From Mytilus galloprovincialis (Eukaryota > Mollusca > Bivalvia > Mytilida > Mytilidae): a stretch of DNA of 64,000 nt. Of the stretch, positions 1 through 11,643 are shown one piece after another. Position 1 is the first letter of the stretch; each line of letters starts with the position of its first letter. The notes beneath the pieces are model-generated. The model worked only from the letters and a program-made list of their open reading frames with translations. It ran no database searches and was not told the DNA's origin. Position numbers and translations under genes: made by a program. Where the stretch lies: contig NC_134842.1 in NCBI RefSeq assembly GCF_965363235.1, forward strand, positions 5,049,112 through 5,113,111, in the 5' to 3' direction.

Positions 1-11
1 AGACACTGAAT

Positions 12-188
12 CTGTGGGGTCACCACAGGTTCTCAACACCTAAATAAAGCAATTGGAAAAACTAATCCGGAATTATACGATGTGTTGATTTATATAAATA
101 ATATAAATCAAAACATAAAGGTTATTCCTGAATAATTTTTCGAATTATTTTATTAATAAAGCGTTTAGAACCTTTGGTGACCCCACAG
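12..188. mobile_element. Short MITE with TGTGGGGTCACC terminal inverted repeats
   Basis: Bases 13-33 and 167-187 are inverted copies of a 21-bp sequence beginning TGTGGGGTCACC, with 20 of 21 positions matching. Weaker similarity runs about 12 bp further inward. The interior is AT-rich and has no coding capacity. A 175-bp unit with well-kept ends and no ORF fits a non-autonomous DNA transposon. I could not identify a clear target-site duplication, and the left end lies near the window edge. Confidence 0.6.
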
Positions 189-309
189 TTTAAATTCTAT
201 AATAAGTAAGAAGTGAGCAATGGTCGTTACCGACAGACGTTCACCTAATCTGTCCCAGTCAATGGGATAATTTAGGTCGTCAATCAATGGCCAGGACCAC
301 ACTGTTTTG

Positions 310-1080
310 AATATGATTCTATTTGTTTTGCGGAGACACGTATCAACTAAGTAAGGTTTAAAATTATTTGTTGAGACAAGTCTCCACTTATTAAGGTTTA
401 TGATAGGTTCGTTGATACAAGTCTCCTGTTATTAAGACAAGTGTGTGTTTAGTTGAGACTAGTGTCTACAAATGAAGATAACTATTTTGGTTTGTTGAGA
501 CAAGTAGTTAGTGAGTAAAATGTAATTGGTTCGATCAAGACAAGTATCTACTTAGCATTTTTTGTATTTGGTTTATAGAGACACGTATTTTCTAAGTAAG
601 ACTAGTATTTGGTTTGTTGATTAAAGTCGTCACAACTTAAGGTTAATATTGGGTTCGTTGAGACAGGTATTCACTTAGTAAGGTTAATAAAACGTTTGTT
701 GTGACAAGTCTCCACTTAGGAAGGTTAATATTTGGTTCGTTGATACAAGTATACTCTTAGTAAGGTAGGTATTTGGTTCGTTGATACAAGTATCTATAAA
801 GTAAGGTACGTATTAATTCGTTGAGACAAGTATCCACAATGTAAGATAAGTGTTTGGTTCAAGGGGACAAGTATCTACAAAGGAAGATAAGTATCGGTTC
901 GTTGGGACAAGTGTTTACAAAGTAAGATAAGTATTTTGGTTCATTGAGACAAGTGTTTACAAAGTAAGAAAAGTATTTTGGTTCATTGAGACAAGTACCT
1001 CCAAAATAAGATAATTATTTTTGTTCGCTGAAACAAGTATCTACAATGTTAAGTAAGTACTTGCTCCGTTTCGAAACGTA
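310..1080. repeat. Degenerate 41-bp minisatellite
   Basis: The phrase TTGAGACAAGTATCTACAAA, followed by a GTAAGATAAGTATTTGGTTC-like stretch, recurs with a spacing of 40-42 bp. Successive TTGAGACAAG-like starts lie at about 740, 781, 821, 862, 902, 944, 986 and 1028. Copies before 700 are more diverged and irregularly spaced. The gradient of decay suggests an old left part and a younger right part. No ORF crosses it. Confidence 0.8.
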
Positions 1081-1479
1081 TCCACCTCTAAACAAGTTTT
1101 TTCTGTGTGTGCGTCTGTTTTGGTTTTTATGTTTTGCTTTTAGCTGTCAGCTTATTTAGATATGTTAATTTCTTGCTTTTGTTTTTTGATTTTGTTTAAA
1201 CCAGAATTATTTTTATTAACTTTACTTTTGCTTTTCGCATGTTTTGTGGTAAGTTTTAACAATTGGAGAACATTTTGATTTTATACTGTTCTACATGATA
1301 TTTATATACCATAGATAACAGATTTACTTATGTACACATGTAATGATGTACACAAAATTTCGCTATAAAACCATGACTTGCTAATAAGGCTTTATCCAAT
1401 GTAAAGAATATCGATCAGTTCAAACAATCAAGACATTGATACCTTTAATAATTCAATATTGATAATCCAAAAGCCAAGG

Positions 1480-3245
1480 AAAAAGTTCTAGATTTAAAGG
1501 AAATTTACAATTTAACTGATCCCGTTAGATAATCATATCCAGAAAGTAAAAGGTATACTTGGAAGAAACTATAACCTTACAAAACAGGCAAGACTAGACT
1601 TTGTTTTTAGTTTTACAGAGCTTTTACCCAAATATACAGGACAAAAAGATACAAAATAGTTCACTCACCTATTACTAAAACTTAACAACTGCAGTATTGA
1701 TAGGGGTTTGTTGAAATTTAACAAGTCTCTTCTGTATGATCTACATTATGTCCATATTGTAAAATAGGTTATAAGTAAAACTAAAGAGCAATATGCTTCT
1801 CTTGTATATAACAGAGAAAATCTGTACTTAAGAGACAAAAATTATGTAAATAAAACAATGCTAAAATTGATGAATAAATCAGGAAATAATTGAAACCAAA
1901 AACAATTCTACACGAATCCAAAAATTATTACAAAAATCTATATTCCAAAAATAAGACAATACAATATATTCATTTAAATAATGCTTTACCCCATAAAAAT
2001 AAACCAAAATTATCTGCAAGTATGAGTATGATGAGAGAGTCCTTTAGTGGTTGCACTTTGTAAATGCAGCAGTTTCTCAAAACACGCCTTTTTTTAATAG
2101 ATCTTGAATATTCATAGAAAATTAATTTTGTTAACATGCTGGTTCCTAGTTATGCTCATCGTGTTCCATCTCACAGAGACATAACTTAGGAATGTAACCA
2201 GTAAATATACATGTGCATATTGTTTACATTGAAATCTGTGGTAACCTTTCTTTCGAGGTAGGGGTAGTTAAGAAAATTAGTGTTAGTTTAAACTCTGAGA
2301 TGTTCAGGGCACATAAACGTTGGAAATATGCCGCACAGCCCTACATTTTGACCTTTAAAAAAAATGCGATGCATATGAAATTTCAATTCTAGGATAAGAT
2401 TTTTTTTCAAAACTTCATAGTAAAAGTGGTACAGTTTCCGCCGTAAAAGGAGTTCCTATGAGAATTTTCATTGTCAATGTTTACAGAATTGCAACCTAGA
2501 AGGGAAAATAACATTAATAGAGTTGAGTGATGCAATTTAAAAGAATGCAAAATGAGAAAAGCCCTGATTCTGATGGATGCACAAATGAATTTCTGTTTTT
2601 TTTTGGAAAGATTTAGGAAAATGTTTTCATAGATCAATTAAATATGGTTATAATCAAGGGGCAATGTCTTTTAATAAAAAACATGGTACAAATACTTGCA
2701 TCCCAAAAGGTATCAAACCAACGCAATTCATGAATAATTGGCGTTCAATCAGTTTTTAACATACTATTAATAAATCATCATCAAGTTGCATTGCGGAAAG
2801 GATAAAATAGGTTTTATCAATCTTAATTAATAATGACCAGACAGGATTTATACCTGATAGATTTATATGTGAAAATACAAGATCGATATGATTTACTACA
2901 CTGAATAAAATGATATTCCAGGCATTCTTCTTCTCATTGATTTTGAAAAAAAGCTTTCGATTCCATCTCCAGGATTTTCAGTGAACAGGTTCTTGATTTT
3001 TTCAACTTTGGAATTTCCATAAAACATTGGGTTAAAACTTTTTTTTACAAATACTAAATCAGCAGTAACACAGATTAGTTTTCTTCCAGACCTTTTTACA
3101 ATTGATGGAGGTTGCAGACAAAGAGATCCTTTATCTCTTTACATCTTTTTGTTATGTGCTAAAATTTTAGAAATACTTCTTAGAATGAACGAAAATATTA
3201 AAGGTATTACAATTGAAGACTCCGAATTTTTAATGTCAAAATATC
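1480..3245 (+). pseudogene. Dead L1-like non-LTR retrotransposon: endonuclease end and reverse transcriptase
   Basis: Plus-strand translation in shifting frames gives a recognisable LINE. Around 1540-1680 is the end of an apurinic-type endonuclease (YPESKRYTWKK, then a SDHSPIT-like stretch). Around 2690-3240 is the reverse transcriptase, with a NWRSISF-like motif, a DQTGFIPDRFICENTR-like stretch, LIDFEK (normally followed by AFD), and a GCRQ-DPLS motif near 3115-3140. Stops and frameshifts occur throughout, so it is not functional. The motif style is that of L1/Tx1-type elements, but the clade is a guess. A block at about 2070-2660 interrupts the element. Confidence 0.8.
2070..2660. repeat. 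Interspersed repeat interrupting the LINE
   Basis: This block separates the endonuclease and RT parts of the LINE and carries no RT-like translation. Its part at 2258-2500 resembles 12846-13078: both have the phrases GGTAGGGGTA, CAGCCCTA then TTTTGACCTT, GGTACAGTTT and TTACAGA-TTGCAAC in the same order. It is therefore a dispersed family that inserted into the LINE. Confidence 0.55.
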
Positions 3246-3284
3246 CTTCTTCAATAATAGCACAATGTCAAATCGGGGACTTTT

Positions 3285-3655
3285 ATATTTGACTATGCGG
3301 TATGGGTTTTGCTCATTGTTGAAGGCCTTACGGTGACCGACAGTTGTTAATGTCTTTGTCATTTTGGTCTTTTGTGGATAGTTGTCGCTTATTTATATTC
3401 ATATTATGGAAACTTCTTCAATTATTCTTTATCTATATTTGTTATGTTTGTATATATATTATTATGTATTGTTAATTGTAATACATGACTTCGGTGTTGC
3501 GGCAGATTAAAATATAGAAACTTCATTTCTATTATTCACAGCCAAAACGTCCCACCCAAAGCCAAACTACGGCAGAGTTACAGGTCCGTCCTAATAACTA
3601 CGAGACAGTAAAATAAGTCCTGATACAATCATACCACATCTTCTTTTTTACCTGT
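3285..3655 (+). repeat. Mussel-type interspersed repeat ending ATACCACATCTTC
   Basis: The block has the phrases GCTCATTGTTGAAGGCC, ACGGTGACC, GTTGTTAATGTCT, TTTTGTGGATAGTTGTC and, after a ~200-bp unrelated insert, AATCATACCACATCTTCTTTT. The same chain recurs at 7978-8112, 10055-10110, 42480-42590 and, inverted, at 29735-29960 and 54590-54700. No protein is encoded. It sits between the RT part and the C-terminal part of the surrounding LINE. Confidence 0.7.
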
Positions 3656-3782
3656 CAATATATTCAAACTGAGAAACTTTTTGACTTATTATATATTATA
3701 TTATATTTTGTAGTGTACAGACTCATATTACATGATCCATCGCCCTCTACATAATTAAAGTTTCACAAAATACTTTCTGTAC

Positions 3783-3965
3783 GGACTCATCAGAAACCAT
3801 AGAACACATATTCTGGACATGTCCAAAACGAGTTGATGTTTAAAAGTTCAAATTGAACTACAAATTACTTAGATATAGACTTAAAAGGGATAGAAGAAAA
3901 AACGGGAAAAAACTACATCTGAAACCTCATAATATTATTTACTTAATAGTATATACACAGAACAA
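3783..3965 (+). pseudogene. C-terminal fragment of a non-LTR retrotransposon ORF2
   Basis: Translation gives a stretch with SSETIEHIFWTCPKR, the cysteine/histidine-containing end that follows the RT in many LINEs (E-x-I-E-H-x-F-W-x-C-P), and then a basic tail with at least one stop. It is on the same strand as the RT at 2690-3240 and may be its tail, displaced by the repeat at 3285-3655. Confidence 0.6.
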
Positions 3966-4737
3966 ACAAAAAAAAGTGGACAGGTATATATTGTAACTTT
4001 GAAAAATTATCTTAAAGGAAATAAGTTTAGTGACAAAATAATATTTCATAATTATAAAACATTGCAAAGAGCTGCTCGTGTTGGGACCCCTGGCTCAACT
4101 TATATAAACATCATACAAGTAAATGTTTACGTAATAAAAATATCTTCACGATCCAGGCTGCCTAAGTTTGTTTTTTTACCATTTTCATTTATTTATAAGT
4201 TCTACATATGATTATAAAAATCAACTATCTGTATTTGTTCTTGATTTTTCAGATGTACTATGTACGTAATACAAGTCACAAGTTTATACATAGCTGTATT
4301 CCAAGTACCGTATGTCGGCTATCTATAATTGGCTTTTATTTGTACCCCTTAATCTTTCACCATGACAAGTTCGCTTGAGTCAACTCAAGTGTTGGTATAA
4401 AATCCAGAAAAAAGAGTGGCCGTGACGAATTTATTTAAAGAGGACCTTTTATGGAGCTACTGCTATGGTTAAAACAGACTTTTTAACTGTTACAGTCCAA
4501 ACGTTGCATAGTTTTGGGACGACACCTTTTCAAAATCCTGATCTGCATCTAAGTGGGTTACTTATAGTCATATTACAGATGCATATTAGGTTATCAGCAC
4601 TTTTGAATATAAACTGTTCAAGTAAAATTCGTGCTCTATTTTTAAACGAATATTTGTTTTGTCTGGTTAAAATTGTTTTACTTTATTTACTTACTTAATA
4701 TAGGTATTTTTAGAAAAAGAAAAAAAGTAACACTTAC
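3966..4737. other. No recognisable gene
   Basis: AT-rich sequence. Short open frames at 3999-4211 and 4465-4698 have low-complexity, hydrophobic translations with no family resemblance. I looked on the minus strand for the next exon of the lectin at 4738-4997 and found none. Confidence 0.4.
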
Positions 4738-4997
4738 GACAACAATCTGTGCGTCCATAAATATCTATAACACTGATATCATAAACATTCTGTAGATCGA
4801 CTGCCCACCATGACTGCTGATTAACGTTAATGTCTGTATGTGCACACAAAAAATCCTACCCGTCCATACTGTCTTTTCTCCATCAACAGCATATGTAGAG
4901 TTACAACACAGATAATCTTTTCCCTCGCTAATTTTAGGATCATAGATTGAAGACATCTTTGTAGGTTTCTTTAATGCAATATTCACATCAGCAATTA
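4738..4997 (-). pseudogene. F-type lectin (fucolectin-like) exon with one frameshift
   Basis: Minus-strand translation begins with NIALKKPTKMSSIY, then YAVDG, then HTDINV, SWWAVDL and GRTDCC. This is the fucose-binding F-type lectin fold, whose hallmark is a conserved His followed later by R-x-D. The exon is bounded by a TTTTAG acceptor (ends at 4998) and a GTAAGTG donor (starts at 4737). The first half (to about 4860) and the second half (from about 4855) lie in different frames, so about one base has been lost or gained in or near a run of T in the coding sense. This is either a pseudogene or a sequencing indel in a homopolymer. Flanking exons were not found. Such lectins are secreted glycan binders in molluscs; the role here is inferred from the family. 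Confidence 0.7.
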
Positions 4998-5254
4998 CTA
5001 AAACGAAACGAAATACATGTTATATAGATATAGGAAAATAATGTATGTGGGCCAATCAGACAACTCTCCATCCATGTCACAATTGGTTTAAACAGACACA
5101 TATAATTGCAGACAAAAAGGTAAGGGTGAAAATTGGTACATACCAAAACAAGTGAAATGCACAAAACCCAAACTTTGCTAAAAACTTTACCTATATTTTT
5201 TCTATCAAATTGTACTTCAAACACATTTCTACACAAAATAATTACACTTATCAT

Positions 5255-5520
5255 CTATTCTCTGTCACATTCCCCACCACATTTACAAAGTGCTGTACAT
5301 AACAGAATGGCCTTCACACATTTGCATCGTCCACGACATTTCATTTCAATTTTAAAGCCACATTTTATCAGCTCATTACAACAGGCTGAAGTTTGTTGCA
5401 AGGATGTCTAATAGGGTATCCACATCTGTGTTTTGGCTTTCTGTCATCCCCATTCACTCGGTGGGTACTCGGTGAACCTACTTGGGGAGAAGGTTCTAGA
5501 AATTTCCCCCTATAGTAGGG
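5255..5520 (-). pseudogene. CXC (tesmin/TSO1-like) C-terminus of a mobile-element protein
   Basis: One minus frame reads PPSEWG, a stop, a W-I-P-Y stretch, another stop, then CCNELIKCGF, CRGRCKCVKA, LLCTALCKCGGEC and a terminal stop at 5255-5257. The two internal stops fall where relatives have Trp (TGG changed to TGA or TAG). The pattern CRGRCKC-KA-L-CT-LC-CGGEC is the Cys-rich tail of an uncharacterised protein family that is abundant in cnidarian and mollusc genomes. The core of that same family lies at 11644-12560 on the same strand, so this may be the tail of that copy, separated by about 6 kb of inserted DNA. Confidence 0.65.
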
Positions 5521-5574
5521 TGCCCAGTATCGAAAAAGACGTCTAGTTAACGAGTTTAAGTTAACGGATAACAC

Positions 5575-7310
5575 ACGGCTATATTTATATGCAAATTATA
5601 GGAAAATCATTATATTTTCCAATCATGAATGTCGTCGTATAAAGCTTCCGTGGTCACGTTTTTCAAAATTTTGTGGTTTCTTAGGGTATCCAAAGATACC
5701 TAACCATACAGGCTATCTTCAATACGAAAATTCAAATTATTGCGTTTGTGTTATTTTTTTAAACGATACTTATCATTAGCTTAGAATTTAAATTTATCAT
5801 ACAACGAAAGCCGAAAAGATTTATATAACTTAAGTATAGACTATTTTTTTAGCTGAAATTTATCACATTTTGAACGAAAGAAAATTTATTGCGTGTTACT
5901 TTCACGGGATTTTACGCTGATTACATCAATGAGACATGGTTCATGTGTGAGCCAATTTGAAATATCGTACATGTAATGTTAATAGGTGAGAAGAAAATAG
6001 CAATTTAAAACACAAATTTAGTGGTAATTCTGTCTTTTCTCGTGCCGTTAATCGTTTTGTTGTTTACACTATCAGGTCATTAACTAGGACAATTGTCACT
6101 TACTTCATTTCTCTTTTTTGCTTGTTGTATGGTTGATTTGTATAATTGGAATGGTCCAGTTAGTTTGGAGAGCGTTGTTTTGTAATAGGAAATATTTTTT
6201 TGTTTGTTTATAACTTTAATTGTTTTTTTGAATAGATAGGTTTGATATATAATTGTAATATACAAAACAAATCGTTCGGTCATGTATCAGACTAGGAATA
6301 TGGCACACATTCACAGTCAAGCCCAAAACGAATAAGGACTGAAATACAATGGGATAAGTGTTATATGTCAGGGTTCTTCTTCTGAATTGCTTATAAATAA
6401 GCGAAGAATTAGCACTCAAAATCGTTATCGAGACTATGGGAGCACGGAAAGATTTTAGCTTATTGCATGATGCTTCAGACCTAGACCATCTTTGTACTGA
6501 TGGTTACATTGATTGATTGTTGGTTGAAGACACAACTGCAGTTATTTTATTAGTAGTGTGCGTCTGTAAAAGTGTGTCATGCCATATATAGAAGGTCGTC
6601 AAATTCCTCACTGGAAAAAATTTCTTAAAACCATCAGGTCTTAATCAGATTTCTTGTCGAATCGATTGTACAACATCATGGTATATCAACAGTTACCATG
6701 ATACATGAGGAAGTCATATTCTAACTAGCACTTCCAAGGACTCTATATCAGCTCAGAAGGAGTATAAAGTAGATGCTCGCATGGTTTCACTTGCTATTCA
6801 TGTAGGCAAAGAGTTCGTTGTGATATATATAGGTCACCGTGCTTGATTCCATGATAAACGCGATTTATCCTAAAAATTTGGCCCCCCTTTGTAACCTCAA
6901 CGTTAGCGCTTAATCAGATGTATAAATATTGCTCGTAACATGTGTAAATTAAATTGGTAATATTGTTTCTGGAAATAAAATCATGTGAATTACAAATCCC
7001 TCTCTCTGTGTGTGGTCTAAGTGAGAAACATCTCAGGAAAAGTTATTACGGACTGTTGATAATTTTTACGACTTTTAAAATTAAAGACTCGGCAATTTAG
7101 AACTTGACATATTACAGGTACATTTACTGTACACACTCGTATATTATTTCATACCGTATGTTGACCTCTAGATTTGTTTTGTTTTGTTTGGTGGGTTGCT
7201 GTTTCATTACAAACTTTCCTTAAAATCCTTTTATTCACGCTTTAATCACTGAGATATCCGGTTTTGTTGATACGAATTAAAAGTTAACGTCGTTTGGACA
7301 GTAAATCTTT
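5575..7310. other. No recognisable gene
   Basis: No domain, exon-like stretch or long inverted repeat was recognised. The short open frames at 6080-6419 have no family resemblance. Confidence 0.4.
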
Positions 7311-7889
7311 GGAGTAGGGGCAATAAGGCCCTTATTTGGCCCAAAAATTACTGCAAATTTAAAAGTTATCATACATATTTTTAAATTACTGAAAACTTGA
7401 CTAAGGTACAAGGTACTTAGAAAAAAAAAAAAAAAATTGACATCGAACAAGTTACCATGGCAACGAATCTTGACCAAATTTGCATATTTTGTTCAATTTC
7501 GTGATTTTCCTTGTTTTTTCATCAAATTTTAAGTATATTTTAGTTTGAAAAAGTATGTGCGCACCCAAGAAACAACTTTATATTTGGTGAGATTATGCCA
7601 ATAGTTATAATAAAGCTTCTGTTAAATTATTTTGTTGTTTCTCGGCTGCGCAGGATGTTTCCTCAACGGATATAATGATAGAAAACTGCATTAATTCTGC
7701 GTTTTTCATCGTTTTTGTGAAAACAGTACATATTATGACGTAATTGTGACGTCATCAGATAAAAATCTCTTTGTTTTTAATTTATATTTCTTGACCATAT
7801 GCATTTCTAAACATTATGTGCAAAATTGAAATGGTTATCAAACATTTCATTTTCTTGGGCCTAAACTAGGCCTTAATGCCCCTACTCCT
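7311..7889. mobile_element. MITE with ~34-bp terminal inverted repeats (GGAGTAGGGGCA)
   Basis: The left end, GGAGTAGGGGCAATAAGGCC at 7311-7330, continues to a TTGGCCCAA-like stretch. The right end at 7855-7889 is its inverse, finishing GGCCTTAATGCCCCTACTCC. Roughly 28 of 34 positions pair. The 579-bp interior has no ORF of note but holds the palindrome TGACGTCA at about 7748-7755, a textbook CRE site. The flanking TTT/AAA extends the pairing with one extra base. This fits a non-autonomous DNA transposon. Confidence 0.7.
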
Positions 7890-7977
7890 AAATTGTAGCA
7901 CATAAATTAGGCCGTTACTTTTCTCGTCTGAATTGTTTTACATTGTCATTTTGTGATCTTTTATACTATGAGCTGAC

Positions 7978-8112
7978 TATGTGATATGGGATTTGCTCAT
8001 TGTTGAAGACCGTGCGGTGACCTAACCTATAGTTATTAATTTCTGTGTCATGTTTGTCTCTTGTTGAGGGTTCAACTTGTCTCATTGGCAATTATACCAC
8101 ATCTTCTGTTTT
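7978..8112 (+). repeat. Interspersed repeat, ATACCACATCTTC family
   Basis: This has the same phrase order as 3285-3655: GATATGGGATTTGCTCATTG, CGGTGACCT, TAGTTATTAATTTCTGTGTC, TTGTCTCATTGGCAAT and ATACCACATCTTCTG. Confidence 0.7.
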
Positions 8113-8398
8113 ATGTGGTCAGAAAACAAAAGCAAAATCTTATAAAGGAGAAGTCTTCAATTTGCTAAAGAATGCTTTAACTGGTATGTCAGTTAACTGC
8201 TAGTAGTCTGTTGTTATATGTATAATTGTCATCTTGTTTATTTTCTTTGGTTACATCTTCTGACATCAGACTCTGATTTTTCTTGAATTGAGTTTTAAAT
8301 GTACGTATTGTTATGCGTTTACTTTTCTACATTGGCTAGAGGTACATGTATAGGGGGAGGATTGAAATCTCATAAACATGTTTAACCCCGTCGTATTT

Positions 8399-8660
8399 TT
8401 GCGCCTGTACCAAGTCAGGAGCCTCTAGCCTTTGTTAGTCTTGTATTATTTTAATATTAGTTTCTTGTGTACAGTTTGGAAATTAGTATGGCGATCATTA
8501 TCACTGAACTAGCTAGTGCATTAAGGGGCCATCTGAAGGACGCCTCCGGGTGCGGGAATTTCTCGTTACATTGAAGACCTGTTCATGACCTAATGCTGTT
8601 GTTTTTTTTCTATGGTGGGGTTGTTGTCTCTTTGATACATTCCCCATTTCCAATCTCAAT
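8399..8660 (+). repeat. Interspersed repeat, copy 1 of a pair
   Basis: It starts with GCGCCTGTACCAAGTCAGGA and runs to CATTCCCCATTTCCAATCTC. The first ~105 bp (8404-8508) recur almost unchanged at 9293-9398. The second half (GGCCATCTGAAGGACGCCTC to GGTTGTTGTCTCTTTGATAC) is found inverted and diverged at 24190-24360. There is no coding capacity. Confidence 0.75.
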
Positions 8661-9288
8661 TTTATTTTGTCCAAACAATGAAACTATAACTTTGATTTTT
8701 TTTATTTGGCAAATACGATTGGATTAGTTGCGATTAAAATCCTTCTCACATAGCGTTGGTCAATAACTATATATTTTTTCACCATGTAGCGCGTACATAA
8801 AATATCGCACGTCCATTCCTCTGTCTGTCCTTTCGGTCCTTCTGGTTAATTAAATTTTTCAAGTGTACAATTCTTGTTAACTTTCTATAAAACTGATATC
8901 GTACGAACACGCTCGAAAATCAGTGCATATAAACTATTCTTTAAAAGAGTTATCCCATTCGGAAGTATTGATTATATTGGAAATTGCATTGTATTTGCTG
9001 TCATTCCGTCATTTCTCTAATATATTTATAAAAAATATAAAAAAAAAACAACCAAAATAAACAGTTGCGCTACGAGCGCCCGTCGTCTTATGATTTTGGA
9101 TAATATGCGGTACCATGTTTACGACGGACAGACGGACGCGCCGGGCATTTCTATACCATAATTTGTCCCGTCAAAATTTTTACGGATGTATAAACATATT
9201 GTTGGCTATTGCCTTTTGTTAGATAAAATACGTGCAACGTGGAAGAAATAAGAACTTTGTTCTTTTATAAAAGTTGTGTCATTGTTTT

Positions 9289-9450
9289 TTTGCACCTGTA
9301 CCAAGTCAGGAGCCTCTAGCCTTTGTTAGTCTTGTATTATTTTAATATTAGTTTCTTGTGTACAGTTTGGAAATTAGTATGGCGATCATTATCACTGACG
9401 TATCTAGTACAATGTATATATTTGTTTATGGGCCATCTGAAGAAAAAGTA
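9289..9450 (+). repeat. Interspersed repeat, copy 2 of a pair
   Basis: The stretch from GCACCTGTACCAAGTCAGGA to GGCGATCATTATCACTGA is nearly identical to 8404-8508. The copies then diverge but both keep GGGCCATCTGAAG. Near-identity 890 bp apart suggests recent activity or gene conversion. Confidence 0.75.
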
Positions 9451-9698
9451 ATGGCGAGATCAGCTGTGAACATTTGACTGGATTAATTATTCTCTTCAAG
9501 TCAGTGAAATGTACGACTTAACTAAAAACAAGGTAAGGAAATCTTATACTGTCTTTGCACAACCTTAACTGCTTTAGATGACTTAGATAAAACTCATTCG
9601 TTGTTTATAATAAAATATTTTTTGTGATAAAGGAATCCTGCAAAGCTAAATGAATAAGTAGTGTCCTAAATTTGGACTTAGTCAGCCATTAATCATTT

Positions 9699-10050
9699 GA
9701 GTTTCTGGTGGGGGTAGGGGGTGGTGGCTATTGATTGTTTGAAAAAAAGTTTGTTTCCAATTTTTGGATAAAAAATAATTTGTTTTTGACCCTGAGAAAA
9801 AAAAATGTTTGTTTTACCCTCAGCTGCCATTAAATGAAATGCTAAAATTGAAAGAGAAGAACTTGTCTGGAAAAAAATCCATAGTTCCCCCCTCCATGGT
9901 TGCTGCCTTAAAATTATCACATTCAGAGTATTATTTTAATCAATCTTATTCAAAACATTATCATACTGACAGTGACATGAAGTGTGACTTAATTTTGACT
10001 TATGATAGAACTTAAACATAATTGTTGACTTAGCCCCCCAGAAACTGCTC
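9699..10050. repeat. Possible MITE with AGTTTCTGG-GGGG ends
   Basis: AGTTTCTGGTGGGGG near 9699-9714 is mirrored by CCCCCCAGAAACT near 10036-10048. The terminal match is short and the interior shows no other pairing, so this is tentative. The open frames inside it have no family resemblance. Confidence 0.35.
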
Positions 10051-11489
10051 TGAAATACTTTGGCCTTTTGTGGATAGTTGTCTCATTGGCAATCATACCA
10101 CATCTTCTTTTTTATATTTTATGTAAATATAAAAATGCATAGTTTTTTTAATGTTGTTATTTTTTTCAAAAAAGAAAAATATTACTGAGTTAATGTTGTC
10201 TAATTTATTTTCAAGTTCATGATAAGCATCATTTATTTATTGGTTTAGTGTGTTATTTTTATAATTTGAGTCCATTCATTAGAACTATAATAACTTGCAT
10301 GAAATCAATGAGACAACATTTATTGTTATATTTAGTTTGTTCATACAAGGATTGCAAACTAATTTTCCTTTTATCTAAAATAATGAAGATTTTACATTCA
10401 GAATACTTTCATTATGATCTATTTTAAGTTTAAATGAAAAAGGTAGGACCAGGTATCAGTAGCCTAATGAAAAGGAACTCCTGTTTTATATCATCTTAAT
10501 CCTGTCTTGTCAGATCCATTATTCATGAATATTTTGACTACCCCTTGTATTAATTGAGTAGATATTTATTTCTGTGTAGAAATAATTTGGTTACAGCAGT
10601 AAAAATACTTACCAAAACATTAAAATTAAATTAACCCTTGGAATATTAAATTTATATTAGATTATTACGGCACATAGGGACACATAGTGCCTATTTCACT
10701 GGGAGTGGGACTGAGTTCTGAAAAGTGCTAAAAAGTTATTCACTATTTTTTTTACAGTATCAAAATATATTTAATAAGACTATTTTAAATGATATCCACA
10801 TGTAAATTACAGCATATGGTGCTTGGTATAACAATAGTTTGTTCATGATAGTGTCAAAAAAGGGGAAGTAACTCGTGAATTAACGTCGGCCTCCCTTCGT
10901 CAGAAATATCGAAACATCTAACTGGCACATTTGCGTATCTTAGCATATCAACTGGCACAAATCTGAAATATCATAGTCCAAGTTATGTAATATAACATAA
11001 TTTAAATTCAGCATAGCTTCCCGATAAGTTAAGAAAGAAAATGACGATTTTAATTTTCTGTGACCAATTTTTTTCGTCAACACTTTGACTTTCAGTACAC
11101 ATTTGAGAGGAAAAAAAATGAGTGTAATCCATAAATGAGTTGAGTAATATATTTCTTATTTACTCAAGAATGTTTACTATAAAGGAAATTAGTTTTAGTT
11201 CATGCAAAGTACTAAAAATTCCAAAAAACGGGCTTAACTTTTTTTGGTAAAAATATGCCCATATATGGTAATCACATGACGTCCATTGTTGCTTTCAGAA
11301 ATGGGGTCAAACCGGGGTCAGCTTTCCGACTGCATACGATATTTTGTTGACGATCTTAAAGAAACTGTAATTTGTTTTATTTCTTATGATGTTATTAGAC
11401 TGTTATCCTGTTAGAATCAATATTAATGGCGTAGAAGTTAGCATGCGGAAGAAACAGAAATTGGAGCATACAAATTCCACATAACGTTT
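10051..11489. other. No recognisable gene; one repeat scrap
   Basis: A scrap of the ATACCACATCTTC family lies at 10055-10110. Otherwise this is AT-rich sequence with no exon-like or repeat structure that I could identify. Confidence 0.4.
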
Positions 11490-11529
11490 CTTTTTACGGA
11501 ACATTACACGCATAATGTCCCGTAAAAAG
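11490..11529. repeat. Short hairpin, 17-bp arms
   Basis: CTTTTTACGGAACATTA at 11490-11506 pairs with TAATGTCCCGTAAAAAG at 11513-11529 (16 of 17) around a 6-base loop. Isolated; its function is unknown. It could be an element terminus or a chance palindrome preserved from a MITE. Confidence 0.5.
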
Positions 11530-11643
11530 TGACGTATTGCGGGAATTCAAACGCTTACCGTTGCGCCAAGAGTTAACTCCCTTGAAACTGTATCGGATGC
11601 CCTTAAGGCAAATCGATAAAATTTCTTGATTGGGCATCCTGCT

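Noticed and set aside
310-1080. CRISPR-like array
   Set aside because: There are no constant repeats separated by unique spacers; the whole 41-bp unit is repeated and diverged, and the DNA is eukaryotic.
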